A stretch of DNA of 64,000 nt, taken from positions 31,101,605 through 31,165,604 of the forward strand of contig VZSR01000520.1 in NCBI GenBank assembly GCA_013398615.1, read 5' to 3'. Positions 49,601-63,001 of this stretch are shown here, one piece after another. Position 1 is the stretch's first letter. Every line of letters begins with the position of its first letter. This DNA is from Brachypodius melanocephalos (taxonomy: Eukaryota > Chordata > Aves > Passeriformes > Pycnonotidae). The notes beneath the pieces were generated by a model, which did no database searches, was not told where the DNA came from, and was given only the letters and a program-made list of their open reading frames with translations. A program made the translations under genes and the position numbers.

Positions 49601-52550
49601 TGCCACATACCCAATTAGTGGATAAAGTGGATAGTGGCAACAGAGGAAATCTGTGTATATGAAGTTACTGCTTAAAGTTTTTAAAAGAGAGTGAAAGGAG
49701 CACAGATTATGTAAAAATAAATTTTTTAATAAAGAACCAAGGAATTCAGTAGAAGATAATCTCATCTATGCTTTATTCAAATAACTGTAATAGTTTTTAC
49801 TGGTACTTTCCCATTCTTGACGTAGCGGTGAATCTGCACCTGTCTGTCTGCTTTGTATTCTGGATGGAAACTTGAGACTTTCCATGTTTTGATTAAGAGC
49901 TTGGATAGACTACTAGATGATACTGTCTCCATGAGCTATGAAGACACCTATCTATAATTTATAATTTTGCCCTTCTTCAAGCAATTGAATTTTTGGGGAG
50001 ATAGGTTTTTATGCTTTAAAACAGAAAGATGCCTGTAAGCTAATATGTACATTAAACAGCTTTAAAAAACCCCCAAAAAACCAAAAAACCCACAAACCCT
50101 AAATCTCAGTATTATGATTCCAATTTAATCTGTAATTACCTGATTACTTTGTCCATTACTTTTTCCTAATGTTGAAGATACCAACTTTTTGCTAAGTCTT
50201 CACTGAAAACTTGTTAGAAGCCACTAGTACAAGTGATTCTGCTTTTCTTAAAATACACCTCGAATTTGCTAACAATACTTTGTGTTACATCCAATCAGGT
50301 AAGCAGGAAGTTAACATTTAGATGATGTTACTTCATTTTTCCAATTTATAGCAAAGGTATATTTCTTGAGACTTCCACAGCTTTTCCACAAGTTTCAGCT
50401 AATTTTTAAAGAGTAAACACATTCACTCACATATTTGTTAGCTAAAAATAGTAACATTACAATAAAGAAATTTTAGAAGTACTTTTATCTTCTATCCAAG
50501 TAACAATTTGTACATCCGGGATGGATATGACTAACTTAATTACAGTTTTACAGAGTACTTTTTTCTACCAAAATAGCCCAGATGCTTCAACTCAGACATT
50601 AATCTCCATCATATTTTTATCTACTTTTGGCTGGAGACAGAGAGAATATCCATTTTCTGGGACAATATCCTTTGCTTCTCCACTACTTGAATGGCATGTT
50701 ATTTTAGAATACATGTATATGCTCGTCTTCCCTGAAATTTCTGTAATACCGCACTACATTTTCCACAGTCTTTTACTTGTTCTTAAAGTCAGTTAGCTGC
50801 AGTATTATTGGGTTTACTTCAGCTAAACTTAGCATGTGGAACATATGGCAAGGAAGAAGATGCCATGTAAGGTCTTGGGCAGCTTCTGTTCAAAATTCAG
50901 CTCTGCTTTCCATTCCCATCTTGCTTTTCTCCACTCTTTTCTTATTCTATGGAACTTTCTAAAACAACTTAGATGCTAAAAAAGCAGGTTTGTTTTTTTT
51001 TTTAAAGAAATTAACATGGTTGTATAAGGCCCAAGAAAGGAAAAGAAGGGTGAAAAATTAGAAACCGATTAATGGCAGCAGGAGGAATGGAACTGTAATA
51101 GACGGAGTGAAGCACAGCATAAATGGTGTTTTTCTGTTGGATAATACTTGGCTATTTTGTGTATGAACAGATGCCCTTGCTCTTCGCAGCAATGTTTCAA
51201 ATATAAATCCCATCAGTTTGCATGGATTCTATCTGGACTTGCAAATTATGTTACTGGGGATCATTCTTCTGTTTTCCTTGGTTTCACTTTGCTGTTTGCT
51301 TTCTGAGAGATGCATAGAGACTCCCATGTGCAATCTTCCAGCTAAAATCGAAGACAACCCGAAAGATGCAATAAAGCTTTGCTGAGCAATTCCTGTTCTC
51401 ACAATTACAGTGCATTTTCATTAAATGGATCTCCTGAGGCAACTTCTCCAGGTGCAAGATTGCTGTAGGTTTGTGGCTCTCAAAGGTGCTGAAATTCTAT
51501 ACCACTTTATTATCCTCTACATCACAGTATTTCATACAGCTCTTCTGTCTCGCTTATTCCAACAAAACCTGACCAAGCAGGAAACAGCCACTTTAGCAAG
51601 AGTGCCAGCCACACACAGAAAAATGTACAGCTCACAGTTCTGAGGCATTGAACTATTCTTATTATGGAAGTTCCAGTACAAAAATACTATCCTTTTAGGG
51701 AAAAATACCTTTCCTGCAGAAACAATGGGGTATCATACCTAGTATATACAAGAAGTTAGGAACACCCCACCAAAAAACAACCCAAACAAACAAAAAATAT
51801 TCTGAAAATATGGAGTTTGGAACGGACCATTAGCAGTAAAATTAAAAGGTGTTCTTTATAAACATTTTTAAGATATGTGCAGAGTTAAAGAATATCTATT
51901 TAAGAGCAAGAACATTAAGAAAGTGTAGACAAGAATAATGTCTCTATGTTTCAGAGGAGAAAGGAAGGGTTTTTTATCAGTGGACAGAAGAGCAGTTCAA
52001 AACTAAGACTGACTAAGAATAAATGCTCATAATTTCATAACATTGCTGTTAAACAATACAAGAGATGTTAAACTCTAGTGGCATCCTAGGATGTTCAGTA
52101 CTGGACATACATTTCTTTCTACACTGTTGAAAAGGAGTCCAACTTCTTTTGTAACTGAATGATTCAGATTTTCACTCAGAAGCTGTCTTGGGTATCTCCA
52201 TGTTTGACATGTAATTGGGATTCTTTTGTTTAGTTAGTTTTCTAACAATGAATCTTGCTTCTCTTTCAGGTACAATAATGTTTCCATAGAAGGCTCAGTG
52301 TTTTTGTGACAGCTTGCCAAATATTTGACTTTCTCATGTTAGCTTAATCTTGTGTCCTTTATAAAACTTTACATTCTCCCAAAGTGCACTATGCAGTTTT
52401 TCACACGGTGTTTTTTGTGTAGGTTAAGATAAGCTTCTTTATTAACACACCATTGAATAGAAATGTATGTTTGTGACTTCTGTATATTGTCTGTTTATCT
52501 TGTTTGCATTTTTTTTGTCCCAAGAGAGAGCATCCGAATTATTCTTCAGC

Positions 52551-52632
52551 AAATATTGATTATTAATAAAATTAGTATGATTAACATAATTAGTATGAAT
52601 AATATAAATATTTATTAATATAAATATTATTT
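52551..52632. repeat. Extreme A/T-rich block with 18-bp-period repeat
   Basis: About 80 bases with almost no G or C. AATTAGTATGA occurs at 52,570-52,580 and 52,588-52,598, exactly 18 bases apart, followed by self-complementary ATAAATATTTAT-type sequence. It may be an easily unwound element or an old minisatellite. Confidence 0.75.
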
Positions 52633-54481
52633 GCATGTGTGTAAAAGGTTTAAATAAGGCTTGCAGTATATTTGCATAGAATTTTAGATCTCCAAGCTTT
52701 TGCAATGTTTCTTTAAAATAAGAATAAAAAGGCATTGCAGGTGTCTATTCTCAGTATGAGATAGCAATGTAAAATTACCACTGGATTTTTTAGATAGAAG
52801 GTTTTAAGTTAGGTAGCTACTTTTGAAATATATTTAATGTGAATTATTTTCATAACTCCCCTTTGCATAAATCACTGTATTGATTTTCCAGACTTTTATA
52901 ATCACTTAGCAGTCAGTAGCCAAAGCTATATATAGGAAAAAGGGATCTAACTAATTCTTTTCCTTTATTCATTGTTAGACTGACTTTATGTATTACATTT
53001 TGCACCTCAATACAAATGTTTGGAGATTGTTCCATGCCTGACTTGAATTTAGAAAACAGTTAGGGTTAGACTGTAACCAATAACTTTGCAGTTAGAAATA
53101 TAAAGAAGTTTCTAATTTCTTTTGAACTTTTTTTTGGATTGAGCACCAAGCTGTCACAGACCTAACAAATGCAAGATAAAATTAGATTTAGCTTCTTTTT
53201 TGAAGAGATTTATGCCTCTCAAAATCTGAAAAATCTTTGATCCTAGAGCTAGCCAGATGCTGTGTATAAGTAGAGACAAGGTAGAGAATTTTTTTTGAAG
53301 TATCCAATCAAAAATATCATTTTTGAATAATAGAAAAAGAAAAAATAATTAAAAATGGAAGATATGCTTAGAATGGCTACTGAAATCCTCATCTCACTTA
53401 GAGGAAGTTTATTATCCTGGCTTAGTGCAGTGAAATGTAGGTTAATCGAGGATGATTCTCTATGAATTATCCTGGGCTAAAAAGATGTAAAGAATTCAAT
53501 GAACAACACAAAAGCACATTATCTGTTCATCAATATCCATAGACAGGATATTAGAAGGTCTCTATCAATCAGAGTAACAGTCTGCTACTAGATAAAGTGC
53601 TAACAAACAACTCATCTGACTTTAAAGCCTGTGATATCACAGGTGAACATGATTATACAGAGATGCCTGCCCATGTTCTGTGTTAAAGAGAGTGTGTTTT
53701 GGCCAGTACATCAATGAGCTGACCTGTGTTCATGACAAAAGCACAGTATACCCAAATTAGCATGACTGCTGTCAGCAAATAGCAGCATCAAGTACAAAGG
53801 TATATTACCAGCAATGAACTTTCTTTTGGACAATCTTAAATGTGTTCAAAATCTTAAATTAAAAGAATACACCAACTTCTGACAGCCTGTAGTACCCTAA
53901 GGGTTGTAAGAGTTCCTTACAAATGCCCTAGTGAGAATAAGGCTTCCTAAAGAAATAAATAATCCAGCAGGAAGAGAGATCTTGCTCTTATATCAGTTAT
54001 CTGTTTCATGATACAAAAGAGAAAACAGGGAGAGATAATTTGCAAAACAGCCTGTCAGAAATGCAATAAACTCTGCCCAATCCTGAAGGCATACAACAGA
54101 CACAGCTTTGAAAAGAGCAGCCTTGGAAGAAGGGGAAGGGTCTGTCTACATAAAGACATGGGGGGGAAACTAATTGAATGGTCTAAAAGTGTGGATTTAA
54201 ATTGCATTAGTTATTATTAGTTATATTCACAATTATGTGAATACCCTCCCTAAATATTAAAGGGACCTAAATCTGATTTAATATAGTCTGCTTCCAAGGC
54301 AATGTAAGGTAAACTGAACTAAGACTATTTTAATTCTGAAATGAGGTGCCAGCCACATAATGACGTAAATGAAATCTAGTTAGGATTAATTTTCTGAATT
54401 ACATTGATGTAAGAAGCCTAAGAACTGAGTGTGTTTTGGAAGATATGCAACTATAGTTTTCTTGCTAACAATCTCACAGAG

Positions 54482-54519
54482 CATCTATGTTGTACTCTAT
54501 GTCGTACATCTATGTTGTA
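54482..54519 (+). repeat. Three-copy 12-13 bp tandem repeat
   Basis: CATCTATGTTGTA (54,482-54,494), CTCTATGTCGTA (54,495-54,506) and CATCTATGTTGTA (54,507-54,519) are adjacent copies. The outer two are identical and the middle one has one deletion and one substitution. This is a small minisatellite. Confidence 0.85.
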
Positions 54520-56046
54520 TATGGGACTCAATATTTCAGCAAAGGAAAGCAAGATAGAATAGGGCTGAAATATTCTAGCTAACACATGGTTTGCTTTGGG
54601 ATTTCTTCCTCAATTCTTTTAGTATAGCTATTTGAAAACTGAGGTAGAAAAGAGAGCAGGAAAGACACATTAGGTTCCAGGACAGTCATAAAATGAAAAC
54701 CAAATATTTATGAGAAAGAGTTGACAAAGGATTTGACCAGCTAAATATTGTTAGTCTTTCTTAGGCAGTTAGTTTTTCTGAAATAATGTATGGAAAGATG
54801 GGCATGAACATCAAAGAACATGTCCTACGGTGATCAATACAAATAATTTCCATTCATTTTAGAAGCAGCTACTGCACTACTGAAGGATGGAACAAATCCC
54901 TTAATCTTGTCCTGGTATTAATAGCCTATTAAGATCACATTACAAAATCCTAGCTGTTATCAATGTCAGAAGGAAACCCTTAATAGTGAATTGTTTTAAA
55001 ACATTACAATAGGATTTAGAATCAAAAATTTATTAATTTTATCATGCAAGAGAACTTATTCTGACCTCTTCTAAACCTTCTTCTTTTCCTAAATATTGTA
55101 TTATATCAATGAGACCAGGAGTCTCATATTATTTTTTAAGTCGAGCTTGTGAGATAAGCATTATGTGTTTATATTGTTCCTCCTCAAGGCAGTCCATGAT
55201 TTTCGATTAATTTTAATTAAGCCAGTAGATGGCCTTTTATCTCTGTACTTTCAGTAGCTGATCCACGCTAACATTTGTTTGAGTTTACATTTAATAAATA
55301 TCTTAACCCTTCAGCAGCAGCTTGAGCTGGAGTGCTGGTAATGAAGATGTATAGAAATAGGGACAGGAAAAAAGTAGTAGAATGAAATGGATTAAGTTGG
55401 CTGAGAAGTCGGAGAGGCTCACATAACAAATGATGCTACAAGAATGTCAGGATTGAATAAATACCAAATTGATTTAACTGGGTTACTTCTTCAAGGGCAC
55501 ACCTAAGAGATTATAATTGTGACTTTCTGCCACACAAATTCCATTTGGATTAGTGGAGAGTAAAGCAGTGCCCTGGAGAAAAAGAAAATATACTGTTCAT
55601 TTCCACACTATGGCAGCAGTTCTCTTGGATATTTTACAATTCTTATGTTTTCCAAATATAAGAGATTTTGGAAATCCCATGTTAGGTGACTAACTCTTAT
55701 AATACTGCGCAGAAATTAAATGTTACCTGCCATCTCTCCACCACTTAGCCAACAGGAAAGAAGCTATTAAATAAAATCTGGCTACTGACTGTGCACTGTC
55801 TAGTACCCTCATTTGTTCCTAGAACCTGCATAGTGACTAGAAAAGAAAAGGAGATTAATAATAATGACAGACTCCACTGACAAAACTTTCTTAGTTTTGG
55901 TTGAAATTTTACATTTCCTGCAACCAAGATTCTAATTCAAGGAAAGCCAATGCAGCCAGTTTATACAGCCTTGGGTTATTGGACATTAAATATTATAATG
56001 CTCAGCAGTATGCAATTCTTAAAAAATTCCCAACTGATTTTTTTTA

Positions 56047-56069
56047 ATTATCAAAATTATTTTGATAAT
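56047..56069. repeat. Perfect 10-bp inverted repeat
   Basis: ATTATCAAAA at 56,047-56,056 and TTTTGATAAT at 56,060-56,069 are exact reverse complements around a TTA loop. In DNA this AT-rich this is a modest signal. Confidence 0.85.
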
Positions 56070-57421
56070 ACGAAGTAGTTTAATTTTAAAGAAGCATCAA
56101 AAAACATGATGTAGCTTTGAGTTATACATAGTTACCTATGATACTTAAAACAGGTATAAATTGAGAATATTTGAAGTTTTATGCATGATTTTGGGTTGAC
56201 TTTTATCTTCTGTTTTTACTCTTTTTTCAGAATGTGTTATTCACAATTCAACAAAGGTGTTATGAAGACCTGAAATTCACTGGGAGGTAGAAATTTTAAA
56301 TCCCTTATCCTTTATCTTCAGACCATGCAGTTTCTCATACTGAATGGGGTAAGCAAACAATATCTTCCTGATGGAATGCTTTATTTTTAAAAGGGATTGG
56401 TTTTGGTTTTGGTCACAAATGCACAATTTAATTATAAATCCAAGGTGTGGTTCATGTATGATATAATAACTTTTTTTGCTTTCATGTCACAGAAACCACT
56501 TAACAGTTTTTGCTCCTGAACTTTGCTTTAGAAGATACTAAAGAGACCTCAACTATTGATCTGTTATGATAGATCTGAAAAATAAAAGCAGCTGATATTG
56601 AGCCCATTGAATGCCATCAGCTAAATTACAATCCCCAGTAAAATTTCCTGTTTTCCTTCACCACTTTCAACATTTATGAAGGTCCTTTGATTTCACGAGA
56701 TTGTAGTTCTAAACTAAGATTAAGTTTCGGAAATCTTCTCCATAATGTTTAATTTGTAATTTTTGAGAATTCCATTGCAAAAATTCTTGCAGGTGTTCTT
56801 TGGAACTGCTGTAATGTTTCCATTTCTTCTTTACCCTGTCCGCTAAAATATACCTCTGCTAATATGAGTGCAGAAATGGGAGAAGAAATATGGGGTTTAG
56901 GGGAAATTATTGAAATTCTGAACAACTCTTATTTTTTCCATATGCTTTGCGTTACCAGAGAGAAAAAAAAAAACAAACCTGGAAATGAGTTTCTGATGGG
57001 CAAAGGCAGTTGATTGTCTGTGAGTCTAGAAGGCAAATTTTACTTTTTGGTTGAATTAATGGGATACTGCCACTGTGCTTGTGCTCTGGGAAAAAGAAAA
57101 AAAAAACCAAACAACGACCTAACCAAAACCTCTTCACAAGCCTGCAAAGGTTTCTGAACTGCATTTGTTACAGTGCTAAAATTTTGCATTGAAAATGTTT
57201 TCTTATTTAACTGTGTGCCAGTTATAATTAGTTATCAATGTTGGTTGCACCCTAAAGTCTTAATACCTATTAAGCCTTTATGAAAGGATTTAATAAGTAA
57301 AATAGATTTTGTTGTGTCTAATTTGAAGCAGATAGGCTTTAGCGTTTCAGTGGTCAAAACCTTAATTTCCTCAATAGTTTTTTTCATTTCATTCATTCAA
57401 TTTATTGTATAATACAATTCT

Positions 57422-57457
57422 CTTAGGAATACTGTAAGACTTAGGAATACTGTAAGG
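57422..57457 (+). repeat. Two-copy 18-bp tandem repeat
   Basis: CTTAGGAATACTGTAAGA at 57,422-57,439 is followed directly by a second copy at 57,440-57,457 that differs only in the last base. This is a recent tandem duplication. Confidence 0.95.
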
Positions 57458-58293
57458 TATTACTATATAATTATTCAGTAAAGTACTTTGGATTGTGACT
57501 CTGGAATTTTTACTTCCTTTATTTCTACTGGGCTTCTTTAGCACCAACTAGAGTTTTGAGTTTATCATAGAATGCTTTCATAAATAAATATTAAAATGTG
57601 GTTATATTGTTTTCCATTTACAGTGCAGCAGGATCCAGACAAATTTACTGAGTCCATTATGTTGAAGTTAATTTCTCAGTTTGATTGTGTATGCCAAAAA
57701 AAATGGACTGTATACAGAAAATAAATGATCCCTTTCACAACAGAAAAATATAGAGAAACTCTGTTGATTGGGCAGTGATGCTGCTGATGACCTCAGGTAT
57801 TTCGAGTGCCAGCTTCCAGGCCACTGGTTTGGATTAGACCTCAGGTTTTTATATATCTGTATAAGACTTTCAAAAAACATACCCCAAAAGTCCTGGAAGA
57901 ATATGTATTTTGTAATTGCACCTCTCTTAAAACTCCTTTACTCTTGCCAAAACAGTGAAGTAAAATATAAACAGAATTCATTTCTCTTGTCCACTCAAAA
58001 CTTTGTTTCTTTATTTGTGTATTCTATCAACTTGTCATTCTTCTTTTGTTTTAACAGTTACAGCAGGAAAAAGTGGATCTTTTAATGATCTATACAGGAA
58101 CTCATCTATTTCAGGGTTATTTGACCACACAAACATTGTGCCACTTTAAAATAATTTATACCTATTTTGTGATATTCTGTACTTTTTGACCTTAAAGAGG
58201 AAAAAAAGTTTTAAAAAGAAAAAAAGCAATGAGGGCACAGAAGGCATTTGGTGTCTTTAAAAAAAAAAATCATACAGAGCAGTGCCTTCTGAA

Positions 58294-58628
58294 TGGTTAA
58301 TGGCCAGAAGATGTAGCCTTAAAATTGTTGTTGAATGACATCACTGAAGACTGAAGACTTATCGAAGGTCCACACATGTCTAAAGTGGTAGCCAGGACCA
58401 AGTGGGTAATGACACTGCAAGTGCCTATGACAGCCGTATGCAACTCAAATGATGTTCGTTTGTCTCTGTAACTGGTCTATGTTCTTTGCACAAATAGTAC
58501 CAAACCTGGCTTTCTCTGAGACAACAGAGACAGTTGACAGAAGCCTCAATGGCCTTAGAGCCTTGCTGCCCCTGCCAGCCTCAGAGACTGAAATAAAACC
58601 CTGAACACCAGCTCCCGTTTGTACCCCA
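58294..58628 (+). mobile_element. Candidate LTR-like element (low confidence)
   Basis: A 335-bp block, GC-richer than its flanks, begins with TG and ends with CA and is bracketed by CTGAA on both sides (58,289-58,293 and 58,629-58,633). AATAAA lies at 58,592-58,597, 31 bases before the proposed end, as in short ERVL- or MaLR-like LTRs. I could not find a convincing TATA box, and a 5-base flanking match is weak evidence. It may instead be another old repeat or the 3' end of a decayed retrocopy. The minus-strand 79-codon frame inside it is not recognisable. Confidence 0.3.
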
Positions 58629-61600
58629 CTGAATGTTCTGCTGCCATGGAAAGAAATAGCCAGAGCACTGTTTTGTATTACCATAAAAATCCCTTAGTGC
58701 AGATCAAAATAGTGCCAATGCTACTGCATATTCTGAATCCAATGTCTAGATCCTGTTGGAAGAGTAGATAATCCCACATGTAAAACCCAGTTAGGTCATC
58801 ATGATCGTTATCACCCTATACTGAATACCAGAGGAATAAGCAATGACCAGGCACTTGTTGCAAAGTGTTAGGGAGACATGTCTTTTATATTTTATATGCA
58901 ATAAAAGATGTGACTGGAATGCAAGACAACATTGGTTTGATTGCTTGCACCTGGAGTTTGGGAGTTTGTATTCTTCTCGTTTTCATGTCAACTGTGGGTG
59001 TCCTCATCCAGTTTCTTAATTTTTACAATGTGTTTTTTTCACTTTTTATTAATCTATTACATAGGTGAAGGCATTTAAAGTAATATCTCATTCCCTTTGT
59101 GCTTTATTTGCACTCATGACACACTCACAGCATAGCTGTAATTGTCTGGAGAATAACAATTTGGTGCATGAAACTCTCAATGTATGACATTTGTTTTTAT
59201 TCTACATGGGATCTAAACCAAAACCATCCCAAAACTTAAAAAAAAAAAAAAAAAAAAGAAAAGAAAAAAAAAGAAAAATGTGTCAAAACAGATGTTTTAA
59301 GAAGCAGAAATAATCCCAGTGTTTTTAGCTTTTCTCTCAATCTGTCTCAGTGTCAGCAAAAGTAATCAATTGAATATGTGTCTTAAAGGTTGCCTTGCAG
59401 AAAGAACAGTGAAAGTAAAATGCTTCAAGTAAAATATCCCAGGTTTTGATATGAATAGATGAAGAATGCAATCAAAATATATTATCTCAATGTTATTATT
59501 AGGTATGTCTATAAAAACTTCATAACACACCCTCATACCTTTCCTTCACAACAGATATAATGCATGTATCCGTTTCAGAAGAAACACGGTAAAGTACTCA
59601 TAGAAACAAAAATATATTTGTAAATACAAGACAGACATTTACACTTTGCTGTATGTCCAAATTTAATACCCATATAACATGGAAAGGAATTCATCAGCTC
59701 ATTACCTTTTTCCTGATAGACTCATTGCACTGATTCTAGCAAGAATCACCTGAAGGATGTAAGGCAGAACAATAGCAATAGGAAGGTTAGTCAAATCCTG
59801 CTGTAAAGACCAGCAAAATGTGTCTTGAGTACTTAATCTTATCCACATCACTAGTCAAAATCATATTGATGTGCAGAGGTCTATTATTCGAATAAGTGAT
59901 GGAGATTGAAGGCAGTAATTTTCTTCATTACTAGCCTATCTCCAGATCATGTCTTTATAAAAAAAATATTCATAGGTGTTCTCTGAAAATATGTCACTCT
60001 TTTATTTTTTCATCTAAGCAGAGTTTTTCCTCCTGGGAAAAGCAAGAGGGGAAGGTCCTCTCATAGGTCTTCTACAATGTTTTCGAGGACTCTGTTTTTC
60101 CCAGGAGCCACCAACCTACTGTACTAATGGCAGTAAATAGAGTAAAAATTGTATCCTGTTTTGCTAGCTTGGGAGCATTATCAGTGCTCTCTTTTACACA
60201 CAGCTAAGCTATAGAAACAGAAGTTTGAGCAGCCAAAAAAATTAAAATACTCTAGTACACTGTCTTCTGTGTACTGAGTTCTGGTCTGAGCAGAAATAAA
60301 ATATTGCATTCTTAATAAATACTGTTTTCTTTATGTGTGAAAACTGTTACTGTTGGAAGCTGAAGTCTGGTCTGAACATAGTTTTTTTGCAAGTAAAATG
60401 TTGTTGGCTTGGTTAATTTTCCCCTTTATACTGATATATATGCAATTAAACACTTATTTACATCAGTTCTACTTCTTGAAGAAGAAGAAATAAACTACTA
60501 GTGAGCACAATTTCATATCAGTAAGCCAGTAATCAAAACCACACTTAAGAAATTGCACTGCATAAATCTTTTGATATAGTCATAATAGTACAAGTCTTGT
60601 GTATAAACCTTTTGGAATACAGCAAGTATCCTGCTGATCTGTATTCATTACTGGGATTATTGGCATCCTCTGGCAGAGCCTTAACAATATTTGTAATGTT
60701 TCTGCTTGTGTTTTATTACTTCCCATTCCCATCATAGCTAAATAGAAAAGTTGTGAAGAACATAGAATTAAAAATAGTTAAATTAATTATTTACTAAGTA
60801 TATCATAACTCATAAAATGTTGATTTACCTTTTGGTGAATCTCTCTGAGCAGTGAATTATGAAGGGTTTGGTAGCATAAAGAGGGAAGTACATTTTAGAC
60901 TTACCTAAACCAGTTTGCACATTAATTCTCTGTACCTTTGGAAATAGAGAAAACCCTTTCATTCCCATATTACTTCCCACAGATGCTCCTCTCTTTAATG
61001 CATCTCTTTCTCAGTAGTATACATTTTATTTTCTTTGTTGGAGAAGGAAAACATGCATTCTCTTCTAACTGATAAAGTGAGCAGAACTTCAAATTGAACT
61101 TCCACATGTAAAAAGATAAAAATCTTTTAAATTCACATTTTACAGGCTGTATTTGACTATCTGCCACGTTTCTAAATAGGCTGCCTCAACAGTACTTCCT
61201 GCATAAAACTTAATTATAACAGAGGCACCATTACACTCCTTGATTTTTCCATCTGCATTTTGACTTCTCTGCTTTAAGTGATGGTAAAGGCATCAAATTC
61301 AACACTGTTTATAACAGTTGGGTCATTCTGTCAATCATTTCAGGATAAAAATGAAACAGACTGACATTGTGAAAAATAGCAGGCTATTGATAATGTTAAC
61401 CAGTACAGGAACCTAAACCCTTGTGATCTGTTTTACCAATTAATTATACTGTACTCTTGGCCTGCTTATACTCAGAAGCTGGTAAATTGACAAGTTGCCT
61501 CTGACAATTTTTTTTCCCTGTGTTAAAGTGCAGGACCTTTTTTAAGCAGAATTACCTTTTTGTTTCAAAGAAGATCTTTTTTTTTGTCAGTACAGGTTTT

Positions 61601-62966
61601 GAATTCTCGTGCTGATTTAAACCTCTCATTAAAAGCTGGCAAAAACATAAATCCTCTTGATAAAGCAAGAAGCAAGGAAAACAGAAAAACAATAAAAAGT
61701 GAGGTGCTAAAATACCTTAAGCATCTTCATAGGCTTCACTTCTGGTGAGGAACAGTTACAAATAACTAAAATCAAGTAGTACTAACAGTTTTGTAATGTC
61801 TGTTAAGCAGATATTTGGAATTTTTTTTTTTTTTTGTAATCTCACCAAAGAAGTGAAAAAATTGTATAGGCTGTTGAGAATGAACTTTCCTGTTTAAACT
61901 CTGAAAGAGCTCTTTGCAGGTTTTCATTTCAAGGTATACTTTTAGGCCTTTGTGAATAAAACAACTCCAGTCACTTAGTTAGAGAAAAAATACAATTTGC
62001 TCTTTGCTGACTCCTAAAATAATTAAATTACCTTTGGGATTTAAAGAATCTCAAGAAGCTAGGAGTTTTAGTAGAAAGTTCAAGGAAGTGTTGTTCCGTA
62101 TAAAGACAACAATAAAGGCAAAATGAAATTCTATTCCTTGGACATGAAAATAGGAAGAAGTCGTTTCCTCTCATCTACCATAAAAATAAGAAAACTGATT
62201 ATTTCCACTTGTTCCAAAGTAGAAAATTTCCACATGAAACCAACTCATGGTTTAGGTGAAATTGTAGAAGTTTCATCACTGACTTATTAAAAACAAGATT
62301 CAAGTCTAGTAAGAAAAAAACAATTTTCCTATAGAAGTACTTATAAAAATAGTTAAAATATTTAGGTCTGTATTAAATTAACGAAATCTGAACCAGTTTA
62401 AGATTTCTTATCAGCAAAAGAGCATCTACTGGAGTATTTTCAGAATTATTTGTAATATTTGTTTGATTCCATATTTATTTTTCCTCTGAATCATGAATAG
62501 ACTGTGGAATTTCGATGTACTGTCATAATGATTTAGAAATAAATACTCATAGTAAAACTTAAGAAATTTCTATAGATATTTTCATAACTACACGCCTTTG
62601 AAAGATAACCAGGCTTTCCTGCTTTTGAAACAAGCACTTCTGGATTCAGTTTTTCCCCAGTTGCACATCAAGAATTGTCTAATTTACTTAAATGGGTTAT
62701 TCTACTTCTACAAAATAATGTGAGCACAAATTAATTCTGGGCATAACACATTTCTCCTTGTGCATGTTGTAAATAATGGAAGAATTTAATTTGGTGAATT
62801 TAAACCCATTGCTGTCCTCATAGGCATGATTCTGTACAGGTCTCTTGAGGCTGAATAAAGCAGAGGAGAAGGCTGTTGTAACTTACAATACCTTTCAGCA
62901 GCCTAGATTTAAGCCCATGGCTCAAAGACTTGAAGCTATTTAAGCCATCTTTATCCTATTATCAAT
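58629..62966. other. AT-rich non-coding stretch, no gene seen
   Basis: No gene was found. A20 followed by an A/G-rich run lies at 59,238-59,278, and T15 at 61,821-61,835. The 67-codon frame at 58,865-59,068 is hydrophobic, but this follows from T-rich codons and it has no recognisable family. Confidence 0.5.
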
Positions 62967-63001
62967 GTCTGATCTTGAGATCAGACTTTTTTTTTTTTTT
63001 T
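62967..63001 (+). repeat. Perfect 9-bp hairpin followed by T15
   Basis: GTCTGATCT at 62,967-62,975 and AGATCAGAC at 62,978-62,986 are exact reverse complements with a 2-base TG spacer. Fifteen T residues (62,987-63,001) follow immediately. The shape copies a bacterial intrinsic terminator, and the T-run would stop RNA polymerase III, but there is no upstream A/B-box gene that I can see. It is recorded as structure only. Confidence 0.85.

Larger units (their letters stand above)
42301..54481. other. Long AT-rich non-coding stretch, simple repeats only
   Basis: About 12 kb without a supported gene. It holds A17 at 43,268-43,284, a T/G tract at about 45,665-45,718, an A/C tract at about 50,064-50,101 and an A/C tract at about 51,763-51,797. 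The 141-codon minus-strand frame at 43,394-43,819 has no recognisable domain. It is Cys- and Leu-rich without a pattern and is treated as chance. AT-rich self-complementary stretches lie around 49,085-49,147. No CpG island or RNA gene was seen. Confidence 0.5.
54520..58293. other. AT-rich non-coding stretch, no gene seen
   Basis: No gene was found. A TAATTAAG-containing stretch at about 55,200-55,310 reads as complex unique sequence and could be a regulatory element, but nothing in the window proves it. A-rich tracts lie at about 57,090-57,112 and 58,258-58,269. Confidence 0.5.

Noticed and set aside
57560..57590. ATCATAGAATG as another CR1 3' terminus
   Set aside because: Only the octamer-like word is present; the adjoining GGAAAAGACC-type core is missing, so chance is likely.
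62967..63001. Bacterial-type intrinsic terminator
   Set aside because: The window is vertebrate DNA with CR1 and LTR elements and has no bacterial genes, so the resemblance is structural only.
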